64,000 bases of DNA from Pontibacter rufus (lineage in GTDB: Bacteria > Bacteroidota > Bacteroidia > Cytophagales > Hymenobacteraceae): positions 62,001 through 126,000 of the forward strand of contig NZ_JADQDR010000010.1 in NCBI RefSeq assembly GCF_015694705.1. Direction: 5' to 3'. The position numbers and the translations under genes are program-made. The notes beneath the pieces were generated by a model. That model did no database searches and was not told the origin of the DNA. It saw only the letters and a program-made list of their open reading frames with translations. Below, piece after piece: positions 35,899 through 45,536 of the stretch. Every line of letters starts with the position of its first letter. Position 1 is the first letter of the stretch.

Positions 35899-37887
35899 CT
35901 ATGCAGGCAGCTTTTCCGGTGCGTCCATTTTATCTAACAGGGCCTGGTAGCGCGGATCAGCTCTGAGTGTGTCAGGAACCCAATGCTCATACTTCAGTGA
36001 AAGCAACATCGGGTCGTGTTCCCGATATCCTTTTTCCAGATATTTAAAGGCTTCATCCAGATTTTCATTGACCCAGCTGGCAGCGATTCCTATTACTGTA
36101 CATACAATGTATTCCTTCAGGGATCGGGCTTTCAGATCCTCTAACAATAGCCTGCCTTTCTCATAATTCCCCATTTTGCAATAGGCCATAATGAGGCCGC
36201 CGTGCGAGAAATTATGCTTGTTCGACAGCTTCATGAGCTGTTCAAATATCTGCACCGCTTCATCGTATTGTTTCAGAAACAGGTAGGAGTAACCCTCATA
36301 CAAGCGGCACAGGAAGGAGCTGGCATCCAGTTCCAGGCCGGCTTTACAAGTAGCAAGGGCTTCTTCGAACTTACCGGCTGTATGCAGGATCTGGGCATAA
36401 ATACCATAAGAAATGGCGCTGAGGGGTTCGAGTTTAATAGCAATGCGCCCATGTTCTTCTGCCCTGGCAAAATCGCCTTTCATCCAGGTCAGATAATTTA
36501 AGCCATACCACAAATGTGCCTGTGCATAGCGCGGATTCAATTCTATTGATTTCAGGAAGTTCTTTTCTGCCTCTTTTTTATTCCATTCATAACAATAGTA
36601 GGTGCCCAGGGAGCAATAAGGCTCACAAAGCGAGGGATCTAGTTTTAAAGCCTGCTCTGCTGATTCTTTTGCTTTATACATGACCTGCTTTGGCGGTAAC
36701 AGGCCATAAAGACCAGCCATCAGGTTGGCATCTGCGTAACCTGTATGTGCCAGCGCGAAGCCGGGGTCTAACTTTATTGCCTGCTGCAGGTATTTGATTC
36801 CGGTAATAATGGAAGCGCCCCGCCTGTTTACATAAAACCGGCCTTTCAGGTATAATTCATAGGCTTCGGTATTTTTCGTTGTGGGTTTTTTTATTCTGTT
36901 CCGGCTTTTCTCCATCAGGGTCACTTTCATCTTTTCTGTAATAGCATTCGCTATTTCATCCTGTATGGCAAAGATGTCATCCATACTTCTGTCATACTTC
37001 TCGGACCATAAATGAAAACCATCTTCAACCTTGATCAGCTGAATCGTAATCCGCAGCCGGTTGCCTTGTTTGCGCACGCTGCCCTCCAGCACAGTGCTGA
37101 CACCCAGTTTCTCCCCGACTTCGCGCAGGTCTATATTCCTGCCACTAAACTGAAAAGATGAAGTACGGCCCGCAACTTTCAGATCTTTCAGATTAGAAAG
37201 TGAATTGATAATTTCTTCTGCTACGCCGTCACCAAAATATTGCTGCTCGGGGTCGTTACTCATATTCACGAGTGGCAGCACCGCTATACTTTTCGGAGGA
37301 AGCTTTGAAAATGTCCTTAAACCCTGTCTGTTTCTTCCTTCTGCTTCTTCTGTTTTTCCTTTTAAGGAATATGGAGCGGGCTTTACCAATCCCTCATGAT
37401 CGAGTGCAAATACTTCTACCCTGCGTGCTATATTTTTTAAATGATACCTGCCTACAGAATAGGTCTTAAATTCAGGGTGGTTGACAATTTCTTCCTGTAC
37501 CCTGTCCGACAGCAGCACACTGCCGGGCACACCCAACGATTCGATGCGGGAGGCGATATTAACCCCATCACCAAATAATTGCTCATCATCAAAAATAACA
37601 TCGCCCATGTGCAGTCCTATCCGAACCGGAACTTTAGGTTCCTGCCGGAAAGCCTGCTGCATGGCTAACGCACATTCTACAGCTTCAACAGCGCTTTGAA
37701 AAATGCTCAGCGTGCCGTCGCCATAGTACTGAACAATGTGTCCGTTGCAGTGCTTGTGCTGGTCCTGTAAGACTTGGCGGTGGCGGTTTTTAAGCGTTAT
37801 TGCTTGCTGCTCATTATGCTGCATAAGGGCACTATACCCTTCTATATCTGTGAACATGATGGCCGCAAGTTGGCGATGCTGACTCAT
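35899..37887 (-). CDS. class III nucleotidyl cyclase with TolB-like and TPR domains
   Basis: About 662 residues. The N-terminal cyclase domain has both metal aspartates (MFTDIEGYS and YYGDGTLSIF) and the FGDGVNIASRIE transition-state motif. The position that is Lys in KFxGD-type adenylate cyclases is Gln (QYYGD), as I recall common in this subfamily, so the product nucleotide is uncertain. Residues ~180-310 form a TolB/FlgO-like domain (KSIAVLPLVNMSNDPEQQYF), followed by TPR repeats (LDPSLCEPYCSLGTYYC and similar). The ATG at 37887 was chosen; an upstream extension to 38154 looks non-coding. It is divergent from the HD/PycTM-like gene across a 600-base spacer. Confidence 0.88.
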   Translation of the reverse strand: MSQHRQLAAIMFTDIEGYSALMQHNEQQAITLKNRHRQVLQDQHKHCNGHIVQYYGDGTLSIFQSAVEAVECALAMQQAFRQEPKVPVRIGLHMGDVIFDDEQLFGDGVNIASRIESLGVPGSVLLSDRVQEEIVNHPEFKTYSVGRYHLKNIARRVEVFALDHEGLVKPAPYSLKGKTEEAEGRNRQGLRTFSKLPPKSIAVLPLVNMSNDPEQQYFGDGVAEEIINSLSNLKDLKVAGRTSSFQFSGRNIDLREVGEKLGVSTVLEGSVRKQGNRLRITIQLIKVEDGFHLWSEKYDRSMDDIFAIQDEIANAITEKMKVTLMEKSRNRIKKPTTKNTEAYELYLKGRFYVNRRGASIITGIKYLQQAIKLDPGFALAHTGYADANLMAGLYGLLPPKQVMYKAKESAEQALKLDPSLCEPYCSLGTYYCYEWNKKEAEKNFLKSIELNPRYAQAHLWYGLNYLTWMKGDFARAEEHGRIAIKLEPLSAISYGIYAQILHTAGKFEEALATCKAGLELDASSFLCRLYEGYSYLFLKQYDEAVQIFEQLMKLSNKHNFSHGGLIMAYCKMGNYEKGRLLLEDLKARSLKEYIVCTVIGIAASWVNENLDEAFKYLEKGYREHDPMLLSLKYEHWVPDTLRADPRYQALLDKMDAPEKLPA

Positions 37888-38491
37888 AACATTTTTAGTA
37901 GAACTTATGCATACACAAATTACTTCAGGTATAAGAACAGGCGGAACCGGCTCCTTGCTTAAGGATTGCCACACTAACACTGAACTGAGGACGCGGTAAG
38001 GGCGGATTTGCGTCGGGATTGTATGTTTTGGATAATGCTTATTGTTATAAACGCATACTTTATACTTACGATAATGATGTAAAAAGAATAACGGCCATAA
38101 ACGACTTATTACATAATATTGCTTTCCACAGGCAAAACACAGTGCAAAATTCAAGTATAAACCCGTATTCCTGAAACAATCTTCTATTTACGTGCCCTGA
38201 ATAGCGCACCAATATGGTTATTTACTGCACCATTTAAATTTTTAAAGCTTCAGCTAATGTTTTATGATTAAGCGGCCTGGCTGTAAAAAAGGTTCTATAC
38301 ATAACATTAACTTCTATAGCTCAGCTAATAAAAAATAATAATAAACTTGACAATTGTTTGGAAATTCTTATTTTATAGCTTATTTTTCATTGTTTAATCT
38401 ACCCCTCCTTACTTGTGTGCTAACCGGCTGATAAAGCCATTATAGTTTTAAATAAAGATCTGAATAACAGCAACTTTAATCGCAAAAGATC
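37888..38491. other. 600-base spacer between divergent cyclase and HD/PycTM-like genes
   Basis: AT-rich with no convincing gene. On the plus strand TTGACA at 38347-38352 is followed after 16-17 bases by a TATTTTATAG stretch, which resembles a sigma70-type promoter for the gene at 38492. Two AAGTATA motifs lie near 38060 and 38153. The cyclase promoter was not identified. Confidence 0.35.
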
Positions 38492-39658
38492 ATGCTTAAT
38501 GACGATATCCTGGAAAATGCACACATTTATGTGGAACATCAGTTGCCGGTGGCCGGCTTTGATTTACAACATACCAGAACGCTGGTTTCTGTGGCAGAAG
38601 TAATCGGCAGGCACTGTGAGTTGAATGATGACGATATGAAATTGCTGCTGCTGACAGCCTGGCTCCGCGATCTTTACTTCTCCGAATCCGGTGAATTGCT
38701 GGATGACAGTAAGCTTCAGTCTGTAAATGAATTTTTGGATAGCAGTGGCTTAACCAAACCGGAAATACTAAAAATACGCCAGAGTATAGCCGCTACCCGC
38801 TATCCGCAGCAACCGCAGGATACATTGGAGGAAGCGCTCTGTGATGCAGTGTCGAGTTTCCTGGCCTCTGATGATTACCTGCAGCAGGCAGAGCGGCGGG
38901 CTAAAACCACTCCCGACAGTAAAAGCGACCAATACGAATGGATGGACAGGCACAAACTGCTGCTGAAAAAGCATTATTATTTTACCAAGTATGCCAAGCG
39001 TGCTTTTTCTGCCGGCAAAGAAGCTAACCTGAGCCTGCTAAAGAAAAAGCGCAAAGACCTAAGCAAGGACAACGCCGAGGTGGAAGCGCTTTGGGAGGAA
39101 AACAAGAACCTGAAGAAGGATCTGAAAAAAGAAAAGGAACAGAAAGTAAGCAAAGGAATTGAGACCATGTTCCGGACCACCATGGCCAGCCACCTGCAGC
39201 TAAGCGTTATAGCCGATAACAAAGCGAATATGCTAATTTCCGTAAACGCTATTATCGCGTCTATCATGATTTCCTCATTTTTCAGCAAATTCCAGGATGT
39301 GCCGCACCTGATTGTGCCCTCTATCCTGCTGACAGTGGTATGTGTTGTCACGATTATTTTTGCCCTGCAGTCTACGCGTCCCAACATCAAGAACACACTG
39401 GTTCCGGAAGGCAAAATAGATTTGCTCTTTTTCGGGGACTTTGTGCAGCTAAATGCAGATACCTACCGCGATGGCATCAGAAATATTATGCGTGACCACA
39501 ACCTGCTATACAACAGTATGGCCGATAATATTTACGTTCAAGGCAAGGTACTGTCGCGTAAGTACCGGCTCCTCAAACTATCTTATACAATCTTTGCGGT
39601 TGGCTTCGGTATCGTTTTGATCAGCTATATTGTAGCATGGCTGTTTTTCAGCAATTAG
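38492..39658 (+). CDS. HD-like domain fused to Pycsar-effector-like (PycTM) membrane domain
   Basis: A 388-residue protein. Residues ~15-150 resemble a small HD phosphohydrolase domain (LQHTRTLVSVAEVIG ... LLLTAWLRDLYF), but the defining His-Asp is Arg-Asp, so metal-dependent hydrolysis may be lost. A charged coiled coil (residues ~185-225, KKKRKDLSKDNAEVEALWEE) follows. The C-terminal half matches the DUF5706/PycTM family: MASHLQLSVIADNKANMLIS, then three hydrophobic segments (VNAIIASIMISSFF, IVPSILLTVVCVVTIIFAL, YTIFAVGFGIVLISYIVAWLFF). In Pycsar, such a domain is the membrane effector gated by cyclic pyrimidine nucleotides. A class III cyclase lies divergently upstream. Confidence 0.82.
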   Translation: MLNDDILENAHIYVEHQLPVAGFDLQHTRTLVSVAEVIGRHCELNDDDMKLLLLTAWLRDLYFSESGELLDDSKLQSVNEFLDSSGLTKPEILKIRQSIAATRYPQQPQDTLEEALCDAVSSFLASDDYLQQAERRAKTTPDSKSDQYEWMDRHKLLLKKHYYFTKYAKRAFSAGKEANLSLLKKKRKDLSKDNAEVEALWEENKNLKKDLKKEKEQKVSKGIETMFRTTMASHLQLSVIADNKANMLISVNAIIASIMISSFFSKFQDVPHLIVPSILLTVVCVVTIIFALQSTRPNIKNTLVPEGKIDLLFFGDFVQLNADTYRDGIRNIMRDHNLLYNSMADNIYVQGKVLSRKYRLLKLSYTIFAVGFGIVLISYIVAWLFFSN

Positions 39659-39801
39659 CCTGCCAAGCGCTGTATTATTGATTATTCCCTTCTCAGGGCA
39701 GCGAGCAGAAAGTATCGGCAGTAGCACAACTCTTATGCTGAATTAAGAAACCTGTAGCTTAATTCAGCGCGTCCGGCTTAACATTTATAATAAATACAAG
39801 C

Positions 39802-39845
39802 GAAGCTGTTGTACTTATTAAACATAAGCACAACAGCTTCTTTTA
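39802..39845 (+). terminator. terminator after the HD/PycTM-like gene
   Basis: Arms GAAGCTGTTGT (39802-39812) and ACAACAGCTTC (39830-39840) pair perfectly and extend inwards with CTTAT/ATAAG around a 5-base loop (one A/C mismatch), followed by TTTTATTA. It lies between convergent genes and may serve both. Confidence 0.82.
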
Positions 39846-39852
39846 TTATGTA

Positions 39853-42800
39853 TCATATAGTAAGTAGAGGCGCAGGCGAAACAACCGTTACCGGCAGTTG
39901 AATTCTGAACTCTGCAAATTCCCCTTCCACTGATTCTACCAGTAACTCGCCGCCATGGCCTTTGGTAATGATGTCGTAACTAAGGGAAAGCCCCAGACCG
40001 GTGCCGTCGCCCGAAGGCTTGGTGGTAAAAAACGGCTGAAATATCTTGTTTCTTAACTTCTCCGGAATACCCATTCCATTATCCCGTACCTTTATTTCCA
40101 CGTGCCCATTAACCCTGGACGTGCTTACTTCTACCTTTGGTTCATAGCTGTTCCCCTGCAGTTTCTGTTTCTGCAATACTGAATAAAAGGCATTGCTAAA
40201 CAGGTTGAGCAACACACGCCCCAACTCCTGCGGCACCACAGCTACTTTGTCCAGGTTTTTATCATAATTTGTCTGCAGGCCGGCCCGAAATGCTTTATCT
40301 TTTGCTCGCAAGCCATGATAAGACAGTTGCAGGTATTCGTCGGCCAAAGCATTGATGTCGGTCAGTTCCTTCTGCCCGCTGCTGGATCGGGAATGCTGCA
40401 GCATGCCTTTTACAATGTTATCCGCCCGCTGGCCATGCGCCCTTATTTTCTCCAGGTTCTCCTTTAGCACCTCCATAACAGATTTTGCTTCATTTATCTC
40501 ACCTGCCGAAAGCTCCTGCTGGGTTTCATCCACCAGTTCTTTGCTGACTTCAGCAAAGTTGTTGATAAAATTCAGCGGATTCTGAATTTCATGCGCAATA
40601 CCGGCCGTCAGTTCTCCCAGAGAAGCCAGTTTTTCCTGCTGCACAAGCCGCGCCTGCGTTTGCTTGAGTTCCTTGTAGGCCCTTGCAATTTCGCGGGCCT
40701 GCGCCAGTTCCCGTTCCCTTGCGCGGTATCTTTCGATTTTTATCAGGCGCTGGCGCTGCCAGCGGTTAAATGTTACCACCACGGCTACAACTATCAGCAA
40801 ATAGATGATATAAGCCCACCAGGTATTCCACCAAGGCGGGTCAACACGAACGGCTAATACTTTTTCTGACCAGACACCGTCACTACTGGAAGCCTTCACG
40901 CGAAAAGTATAATTCCCGGGCGGCACGTTATAGTAAGAGGCAGCACGCTCTTCACTGGCTACCCGCCAGTCATGATCATAATCTTCCAGTTTATACAGAT
41001 ATTTATTCTGCTCCGGATTTATAAAATGGATGCCGGTAAAATCAATGGCGAACACATTTTCGTTAGGGCCGAGCTTTATTGCTTTTGTTTCGTTTAGCGG
41101 CGCTTTCAGTGGACTGTTTTTTCCGGGCAGTACCGGTTCATCAAAAATGCGCAATCCGGTAAACGTAATAAGCGGCGGGTGCCTGTTTGGATGCCATGTT
41201 TGCGGAAAGAAAGCATAATACCCGGAAGTACTGCCGAAATAAAGCTTTCCGTCGCGGCCCTTATAGGCTCCTAGAAAAGTAAGCGCCTCCGGTGAGACGC
41301 CGTAAGGTGTACCAAGCAAGATCATATTATCCCGCTTGCTGTTAAGCTTCAGAAGCCCCTGCCGGGTGCCAAACCAAAGGTTCTGCTGGTTATCTTCCAC
41401 AATGCTTCTGATGTTGACAGCTTCTTTATTCTGATTTAACTTAAAAGGTATAAAAGCATCCGCAGCCTTGTTGTAGTAAAAAATACCGGAAGATTCGGTT
41501 GCCACCCATATCCTGCTTTTAGAATCCTTAAAGATCTTAGAGATGTTGCTGCCGAGCAGGTATTTTCTGGATTTGCCGCTTTTGATGTTATACAGATTAA
41601 TGCCTCCTGCATACCTGGTTCCTAACCATAAATAACCTTCCGGACCTTCCATGACAGAGGTTATCATGTTATGGCTAATGCTCCCGGCATCGTTGGGATT
41701 GCTTTGATGATGTATGAAAGTACCTTTGGCACGATTCATTTTATCCAGGCCAAAGCCGGTGGCTATCCAGAAATTATCATGCGCATCCTCCAGCATAGAA
41801 AAAATGGGGCCTGCACTTAAACTGGAAGGGTTCTTTTCATCATGCGTGTATCGGGTAAACGCCTCTGTTTTGGCGTTAAACTTATTAAGGTCGCCACTGG
41901 CATTACCCAACCAAAAGGCGCCATGGCGATCTTTATAAATACTGTAAACAGTGTCGCTGCTGATGCTGCTCGGATCAGCCGGATCATGGGAAAACTGTTT
42001 TATACTTCCACTCTTAAGATCTTTTTTCAATAAGCCTTCCGAGGTGCCTATCAGCATAAAACCGGCAGGGTCTTCGTAGAAGCTATACACATCCGTGTTG
42101 GTTGTATAATGCGGAATGCGGTGGCGGTGCGGGTCCAGGCGGAACAAATTCCCGTTAGCCGTGCCAAACCATAAACTTCCTTCCAGGGTGCTATAGGCTG
42201 CCCATATATTATTATCATCCAAGCCTGTAGCAGCAGCCGTACTTTTCTGGTATTGCTTTACTTTGCCGGTTGCAGGGTCATAGCGGTTTAATCCACTGTC
42301 GTATGTGCCAATCCAAATGGCGCCGGCATGATCTTCATGAATAATGTTAACTCCATCGTTTTGTTTCTCCTTGTCCACATAAGGCCGGCTGAGCTTTTCA
42401 GAATGCTGTGCATCATAAGGCAGTCGCTTGAAAACGCCTTTCTTCCGGTCCATCTGATGCAGCCCATCCCCGAAAGTACCTACCCAAAAGGTACCGCGGC
42501 TGTCTTCATAAATAGCCCTTACCCAGTTCGAGAACAAAGTATGCGGGTTATCCGGATCATGCATAAAGCGCTCGAAGGTGCCGGTTTTGGGGTTAAAGCG
42601 ATTCAGCCCGCCTTCAGATGGTTTTGATTCCCAGGGGCTGCCGGTGCCTACCCAGATTGTTCCTTGCCGGTCCTGGTAGATAGCTCTTATTTTGTTATCA
42701 CTTATACTTGCCGGATCAGTGTCCTTATGCCGGAAGTGTGTAAAAGTCCCTGTTTCCGGATGAAATAAGTTGAGGCCTTTGTGCGTACCAATCCAGATAT

Positions 42801-43239
42801 TCCCTTCACGGTCCTCCAGCAACGCTGTTACCACATCGTCACTCAGGCTTCCGGGATCCCTGGGGTTGTGCCGGTAATGTATAAATTTTCCTGATTTTGG
42901 ATCGAACCTGTCTAATCCCATTGACCAGACACCAATCCAAATAAAGCCCTTGTGATCAGCCATAACACACTCCAGGCGATTATCTGCCAGGGAATTGCTG
43001 TCGTATCGGTTATTGGTATATGCAACCTGCTGGTAGCCGTCGTAGCGGTACAGGCCGGTGTGGGTGGCAAGCCACAGAAAACCGTCCTTGTCCTGTGTGA
43101 TACCGGCAATGAGTCCGAGCCCGTTATCCTGAACCAGAGGAACTTTAACGAAAGTTTGATCCTGTGCCTGGAGGCTTGTAACAGCCCCTATCCATACACA
43201 CAAGAATCCAAAAACGCAGCTGGCTAAGTAATTCTGCAT
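39853..43239 (-). CDS. two-component sensor histidine kinase with beta-propeller sensor
   Basis: A 1128-residue membrane sensor. A signal peptide (1-25) is followed by ~14 Reg_prop blades (repeated IWIGT, FWLGN and LWFGT motifs) and a Y_Y_Y domain (LYKLEDYDHDWRVA ... PPGNYTFRVKASSSDG) outside the membrane. One transmembrane helix (WAYIIYLLIVVAVVV) leads to a coiled coil and the kinase: phospho-acceptor His883 in LTAGIAHEIQNPLNFINN, N-box LLNLFSNAFYS, then DNGMGIP and GDGTGLGLSLSYDI. No receiver or HTH domain is fused, unlike classic hybrid regulators of this type. It is the third gene of an operon with two receiver proteins upstream, which are its likely partners. Confidence 0.94.
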   Translation of the reverse strand: MQNYLASCVFGFLCVWIGAVTSLQAQDQTFVKVPLVQDNGLGLIAGITQDKDGFLWLATHTGLYRYDGYQQVAYTNNRYDSNSLADNRLECVMADHKGFIWIGVWSMGLDRFDPKSGKFIHYRHNPRDPGSLSDDVVTALLEDREGNIWIGTHKGLNLFHPETGTFTHFRHKDTDPASISDNKIRAIYQDRQGTIWVGTGSPWESKPSEGGLNRFNPKTGTFERFMHDPDNPHTLFSNWVRAIYEDSRGTFWVGTFGDGLHQMDRKKGVFKRLPYDAQHSEKLSRPYVDKEKQNDGVNIIHEDHAGAIWIGTYDSGLNRYDPATGKVKQYQKSTAAATGLDDNNIWAAYSTLEGSLWFGTANGNLFRLDPHRHRIPHYTTNTDVYSFYEDPAGFMLIGTSEGLLKKDLKSGSIKQFSHDPADPSSISSDTVYSIYKDRHGAFWLGNASGDLNKFNAKTEAFTRYTHDEKNPSSLSAGPIFSMLEDAHDNFWIATGFGLDKMNRAKGTFIHHQSNPNDAGSISHNMITSVMEGPEGYLWLGTRYAGGINLYNIKSGKSRKYLLGSNISKIFKDSKSRIWVATESSGIFYYNKAADAFIPFKLNQNKEAVNIRSIVEDNQQNLWFGTRQGLLKLNSKRDNMILLGTPYGVSPEALTFLGAYKGRDGKLYFGSTSGYYAFFPQTWHPNRHPPLITFTGLRIFDEPVLPGKNSPLKAPLNETKAIKLGPNENVFAIDFTGIHFINPEQNKYLYKLEDYDHDWRVASEERAASYYNVPPGNYTFRVKASSSDGVWSEKVLAVRVDPPWWNTWWAYIIYLLIVVAVVVTFNRWQRQRLIKIERYRARERELAQAREIARAYKELKQTQARLVQQEKLASLGELTAGIAHEIQNPLNFINNFAEVSKELVDETQQELSAGEINEAKSVMEVLKENLEKIRAHGQRADNIVKGMLQHSRSSSGQKELTDINALADEYLQLSYHGLRAKDKAFRAGLQTNYDKNLDKVAVVPQELGRVLLNLFSNAFYSVLQKQKLQGNSYEPKVEVSTSRVNGHVEIKVRDNGMGIPEKLRNKIFQPFFTTKPSGDGTGLGLSLSYDIITKGHGGELLVESVEGEFAEFRIQLPVTVVSPAPLLTI

Positions 43240-43372
43240 AACCTTTCGATTTAGTGGTGATCTTTATACTTTACCTGATGAGGGTTACTTCATAAAGTTA
43301 ATTTGCTGTTAAATCCTGCCCAGGCTGGTGCCTGCACGGGCAATGGTTTCTGCTGGGGATGCCCATGCAGGT

Positions 43373-44416
43373 TTATTCCGTCACTTCGTATACTATTATG
43401 GGCGCAGTTTTATTTTTCAGTTTAACCTCGCCTATTTCGGCGCAACAGAACGATTCTTTGATCTGCTCATAGGCTTTGTGCGTTACAACAATTTGCCCGG
43501 GCTGGGCAATTGATTGCAGCCGTTGCGCTACGTTAACCGTGTCGCCAATTACAGTATAATCTAACCTGCGGAGCGAGGCCGAACCTATGTTTCCGGAAAT
43601 TACTTCGCCGGAATTTATACCAATAGAAACCTCCGGCCTGAAAACTGAATTATCCGGCAGTGTTTCCTCAAAGGCTTTAAGCCGCTTCCGGATGGCCAGC
43701 GCTGCTTCAACACATCGGTCCAGGTGGTATTTATCCCGGAATACGGCCATCACGGCATCACCTAAAAATTTATCGACGCGCCCCTTCTGTTCAATAATTT
43801 CGTGTACCATCAGATCAAAAATCTTGTTCAGCAGGTTTACAACCGTATTGGCCGAAACATGCTCTGCAATGGCTGTAAAGCAGCAAATATCGACAAACAT
43901 AATGCTGGCTTCCACTGCCTCGTTTACCAGCAGGCTGTTTTCAAATTCCTGATGTGTCATAAAATTCAGCACCGACTCATCCACATACATTTTCAGAATA
44001 TTGTTTTCCTTAATGGCCTGCAGGGTTTTGCGCAGTTGCACCACATGTTCAATCGTTTTGGCAACAGTAAGATCCAAGTCATCAAAATCGATTGGTTTGC
44101 ATACAAAGTCAAAAGCACCGCGGTTCATAGCCGTCCTGATATTTACCATATCGCCATAAGCCGACACAATTACTGTTTTAATGATGGGGCTGGCTTCCGG
44201 GAGTTTGCTTAGCAGGGTCAGCCCGTCCATTTCGGGCATGTTGATGTCACTTAAAACAACATCCACATCCGGGTGCTCTTTCAGTTTTGCCAATGCTTCT
44301 ACTCCGTTCCGGGCAAAAACAAATTCATACACGTTTTCGCGTATTTTTTTCCGGAATTTCTGTTTGATGAGGAGTTCCATGTCTACCTCATCGTCTACCA
44401 CAAGTATCTTTGCCAT
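43373..44416 (-). CDS. response regulator fused to class III adenylate/guanylate cyclase
   Basis: A 347-residue two-domain protein. Residues 1-125 are a receiver with Asp57 in [13 protein letters not shown] and acidic pocket VVDDE. After a short linker helix, residues ~170-345 form a class III cyclase with both metal aspartates ([13 protein letters not shown] and [10 protein letters not shown]), the substrate Lys in DKFLGD and the [13 protein letters not shown] motif. A canonical ATP- or GTP-cyclase is thus likely, switched by phosphorylation. The true start is ATG at 44416, which shares a base with the stop of the upstream regulator (TGATG). The kinase gene follows 130 bases downstream. Confidence 0.93.
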   Translation of the reverse strand: MAKILVVDDEVDMELLIKQKFRKKIRENVYEFVFARNGVEALAKLKEHPDVDVVLSDINMPEMDGLTLLSKLPEASPIIKTVIVSAYGDMVNIRTAMNRGAFDFVCKPIDFDDLDLTVAKTIEHVVQLRKTLQAIKENNILKMYVDESVLNFMTHQEFENSLLVNEAVEASIMFVDICCFTAIAEHVSANTVVNLLNKIFDLMVHEIIEQKGRVDKFLGDAVMAVFRDKYHLDRCVEAALAIRKRLKAFEETLPDNSVFRPEVSIGINSGEVISGNIGSASLRRLDYTVIGDTVNVAQRLQSIAQPGQIVVTHKAYEQIKESFCCAEIGEVKLKNKTAPIIVYEVTE

Positions 44417-44793
44417 CAATAAGCAAGCGTTTTAAGTTTTTCTTTCAGGAGATTAAAGTCTAAAGGCTTGGTTAAAAAATCGTTTGCACCAAATTGCATG
44501 GCCTGCCTGTAATTTTCCTGATCATTGTAGGCCGTAATCATCATTATAAGTGGCGGCGGTGTGCCATACTTTTTTCGCAGCAGGCGGAGCAACTCCAGGC
44601 CGCTCATACCAGGCATGTTAATGTCCGATAAAATCAATACTACTTCAAAGGGATGCTGTTCTACATAGGTGTATGCTTCTTCGCCGGAGAGCGCAAACAC
44701 AAATTCTACTGCCTTGTCACGAATTTCCCTGCGGAAGCGCTGCTCAAAAAGCGGCTGTACGTCGGTTTCGTCATCAACTACAAGTATCTTCAT
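44416..44793 (-). CDS. single-domain response regulator
   Basis: A 125-residue stand-alone receiver of CheY type. The acidic pocket is [10 protein letters not shown], the phospho-acceptor is Asp57 in [14 protein letters not shown], the switch Thr is in MMITAYND, and the conserved Lys is in FLTKPLDF. There is no output domain. It closely resembles the receiver of the cyclase encoded immediately downstream (shared [17 protein letters not shown] block against [10 protein letters not shown]), suggesting a duplication. It is the first gene of the operon and may act as a phosphate sink or a second output of the propeller kinase. Confidence 0.93.
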   Translation of the reverse strand: MKILVVDDETDVQPLFEQRFRREIRDKAVEFVFALSGEEAYTYVEQHPFEVVLILSDINMPGMSGLELLRLLRKKYGTPPPLIMMITAYNDQENYRQAMQFGANDFLTKPLDFNLLKEKLKTLAY

Positions 44794-45536
44794 GCTATGC
44801 CGATTTAGTGATTTGTCTTGTACCCTGGTACAGGAATAATAAACCCAACATGCTCATATATAAGCTACTGTATTATCTTGATCAAAATGCAGCGGAATAA
44901 TTGGCTGCAGCCGGTGAAAGTCTGATTAACGAAAACCTGGCTTCAACTAAATTTTCAGGCTGCTTCATGTTTATGAATAATATTGCTGCAAGTATGGTAT
45001 GCCACCTGTATCATCTTTAATGCCGCAGGTAGCAGGAGAAACGGCAAAAAGAAAGCCACAGCTCTACCTGGAAATTGGATCAGAGAAAACAGGCTGTTAA
45101 GGTGCACCCTGCCCTGCCTGCTAACCAGCAGCAAAACGAAGTTGCTATGCCCTCTTAAGTGGGCAGCTTTCGTTTACAAGGAAAAATATCCTTAAAATAA
45201 TTAAACTATTTTACGAAGAAAATTTAATTAAATCAAATACATACTCCCAAATTTTTTGGATCAAAATATCTCTGTTTTATTTGCCATGGTAGCTTATGCA
45301 CTTATAGATTTGCTACATCGTTGCCGGAACAGAGATGTCACTACAGTGTTTTGCCCGGCATTATAATTTCAGGCATGCTGTACATCATAATAATCTTTTG
45401 TTTTGCTGCTATCTATACTTGTGGCTTTGTATGCCTCTGGTGAAAATATATAACAAATACAGCGGAATGTATAAAGCTTAACTGCTGTTTCTTTCGTACT
45501 TTTGTGAAGTAATACTATTGTACCTGCTATTTTTCC
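44794..45536. other. 740-base spacer between the signalling and metal-efflux operons
   Basis: No supported gene. A bulged hairpin can form at 45134-45175 (arms AAACGAA/TTCGTTT with inner TGCCC/GGGCA). TACTTTTG at 45497-45504 fits the -7 consensus TAnnTTTG and may be the promoter of the efflux operon starting at 45537, but no -33 TTTG is found. Otherwise AT-rich and featureless. Confidence 0.4.

Noticed and set aside
37888..38154. N-terminal extension of the cyclase ORF
   Set aside because: The added residues are Tyr/His/Cys-rich with no domain, and the cyclase motif follows directly after the Met at 37887.
44983..45195. 70-residue ORF in the spacer before the efflux operon
   Set aside because: Basic, Cys/Trp-rich composition without domain or conserved context; it runs through a hairpin and looks like chance.
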